Shown: positions 63,408 through 64,000 of the stretch, in pieces
Position numbering within the stretch: the first letter of the stretch is position 1
How the letters are laid out: each line of letters opens with the position of its first letter
Assembly: GCF_900115285.1 (NCBI RefSeq)
Contig: NZ_FOYW01000001.1
Location: 2,143,272 to 2,207,271, forward strand
Direction of reading: 5' to 3'
DNA: 64,000 bases
Source: Marinobacter daqiaonensis
Lineage (GTDB): Bacteria; Pseudomonadota; Gammaproteobacteria; Pseudomonadales; Oleiphilaceae
Position numbers and translations under genes: made by a program
Notes under the pieces: generated by a model
What the model was told of the DNA's origin: nothing
What the model saw: the letters and a program-made list of their open reading frames with translations, nothing else
The model's database searches: none

Positions 63408-64000
63408 ATGGATCTGAATTACACCCCTGAACAGGACGCCTTCCGCCAGGAAGTGCGCCAGTTCCTGGAGAACAACCTGCCGGACGATATCCGTGAGCGG
63501 GTGCAGAAGCGCCATCGACCCACCAAGGACATGATCGCCCGCTGGCAGAAGATTCTCTACAAGCAGGGCTGGGGCGCCTCCAACTGGCCCGAGCAGTACG
63601 GCGGCACCGGCTGGGATGAAGTCCAGCAGCTGATTTTCGAGGAAGAATGCGCCATGGCAGGCGCGCCCCGCCAGCTGGACTTCGGCCTGCGCATGGTGGC
63701 CCCGGTGATCATGAAGTTCGGCAACCAGGAACAGAAGGATCGCCATCTGCCGGGCATCGTCAGCGGCGAAGTCTGGTGGTCCCAGGGCTATTCCGAGCCC
63801 GGCGCCGGCTCCGACCTGGCCTCCCTGCGCACCACCGCCAAGCGTGAGGGTGACCACTACATTGTCAACGGCCAGAAGACCTGGACCACCCTGGGCCAGC
63901 ACGGCGACTGGATCTTCTGCCTGGTGCGCACCAACATGGACGTGAAGTCCCAGGAAGGCATCTCCTTCCTGCTCATCGACATGAAGAGCCCGGGCATCGA
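63408..64000 (+). CDS. Acyl-CoA dehydrogenase, 5' part
   Basis: About 197 codons are visible before the window ends. The product starts MDLNYTPEQDAFRQEVRQFL, which is the usual N-terminus of ACAD enzymes, and has GWGASNWPEQYGGTGWD and the FAD/substrate region QGYSEPGAGSDLASLRT. The family is about 380-400 residues, so half is missing. Third gene of the TetR-flanked operon, catalysing the first oxidation of the same spiral as the two enzymes before it. Confidence 0.93.
   Translation, partial: MDLNYTPEQDAFRQEVRQFLENNLPDDIRERVQKRHRPTKDMIARWQKILYKQGWGASNWPEQYGGTGWDEVQQLIFEEECAMAGAPRQLDFGLRMVAPVIMKFGNQEQKDRHLPGIVSGEVWWSQGYSEPGAGSDLASLRTTAKREGDHYIVNGQKTWTTLGQHGDWIFCLVRTNMDVKSQEGISFLLIDMKSPGI

Noticed and set aside
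61935-63902. 655-codon open frame antisense across thiolase and acyl-CoA dehydrogenase
   Set aside because: Spans two real genes and their gap; composition is typical of an antisense shadow.
1-64000. CRISPR arrays, tRNA or rRNA genes, insertion sequences, prophage genes
   Set aside because: No regularly spaced repeats, cloverleaf-like genes, transposase, integrase or phage structural genes were recognised by eye; a tRNAscan or Infernal run could still reveal small RNAs.

Overview
The window is 64 kb of GC-rich chromosome from a marine-type gammaproteobacterium, most likely Marinobacter or a close relative. This is inferred from gene content and order, since no rRNA is present. The left third keeps the order known from Pseudomonas aeruginosa PA0401-PA0415. 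On the minus strand it runs gshB, a tonB-like gene, algH/yqgE, ruvX, pyrR, pyrB and an inactive pyrC (pyrX). Divergent from it is the pil-chp chemosensory operon pilGHIJK-chpABC. The far right resembles the beta-oxidation gene sets of hydrocarbon- and lipid-degrading marine bacteria. No rRNA, tRNA, CRISPR array, insertion sequence, prophage or integration site was seen. The DNA is densely coding with uniform codon use.

Layout. 1-1.03 kb: 3' part of pckA with a strong bidirectional terminator. 1.1-6.8 kb (minus): pyrX, pyrB, pyrR, ruvX, yqgE, a tonB-like gene and gshB, mostly with 4-8 bp overlaps. 7.1-20.8 kb (plus): the type IV pilus chemosensory operon, including a 2,544-residue CheA-type kinase, ChpA. 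20.8-22.9 kb: zur-znuC-znuB zinc uptake operon behind a candidate Zur box, with no znuA. 23.0-29.2 kb: an orphan CHASE-PAS membrane sensor, a patatin-like protein, folE, a CHASE-GGDEF-EAL c-di-GMP protein and a small zinc-ribbon membrane protein. 29.2-33.0 kb: a copper-efflux operon made of a MerR-type regulator, a CopA ATPase with three metal-binding domains, an unlisted 36-residue membrane peptide and a DUF411 protein. 33.1-47.6 kb: mixed housekeeping and transport genes, including RNase II, acyltransferase, LysR-Bcr/CflA pair, Tpx, MATE, thioesterase, a Nudix/metallo-beta-lactamase fusion, an exported AstE/AspA-like deacylase, EamA, a macro-domain protein and a PatB-like lyase. 47.9-57.7 kb: AEC transporter, a second-type FtsH, a methyl-accepting chemotaxis protein, FadE, histidine phosphatase, ExoD and EamA. 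57.8-64 kb: a small membrane protein, an alpha/beta hydrolase, a TetR regulator, and a divergent beta-oxidation operon (multifunctional protein, thiolase, acyl-CoA dehydrogenase running off the end).

How the genes work together. The Pil-Chp genes form one surface-sensing pathway: receptor PilJ, adaptors PilI and ChpC, methyltransferase PilK, methylesterase ChpB, kinase ChpA and response regulators PilG and PilH. The tonB-like gene just across the divergent promoter sits where P. aeruginosa tonB3, itself needed for twitching, is found. FadE, the TetR-flanked multifunctional protein, the thiolase and the terminal acyl-CoA dehydrogenase make a nearly complete beta-oxidation set. The copper operon pairs a regulator, a pump and two small metal-handling candidates under one MerR-type promoter.

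Most of the window is ordinary core genome. The least explained items are the 36-residue peptide behind copA, the orphan CHASE-PAS sensor, the isolated AgmX/PglI-like domain, the Nudix-lactamase fusion and the extended phosphotransfer array of ChpA. I found no clear new defence or mobile system.
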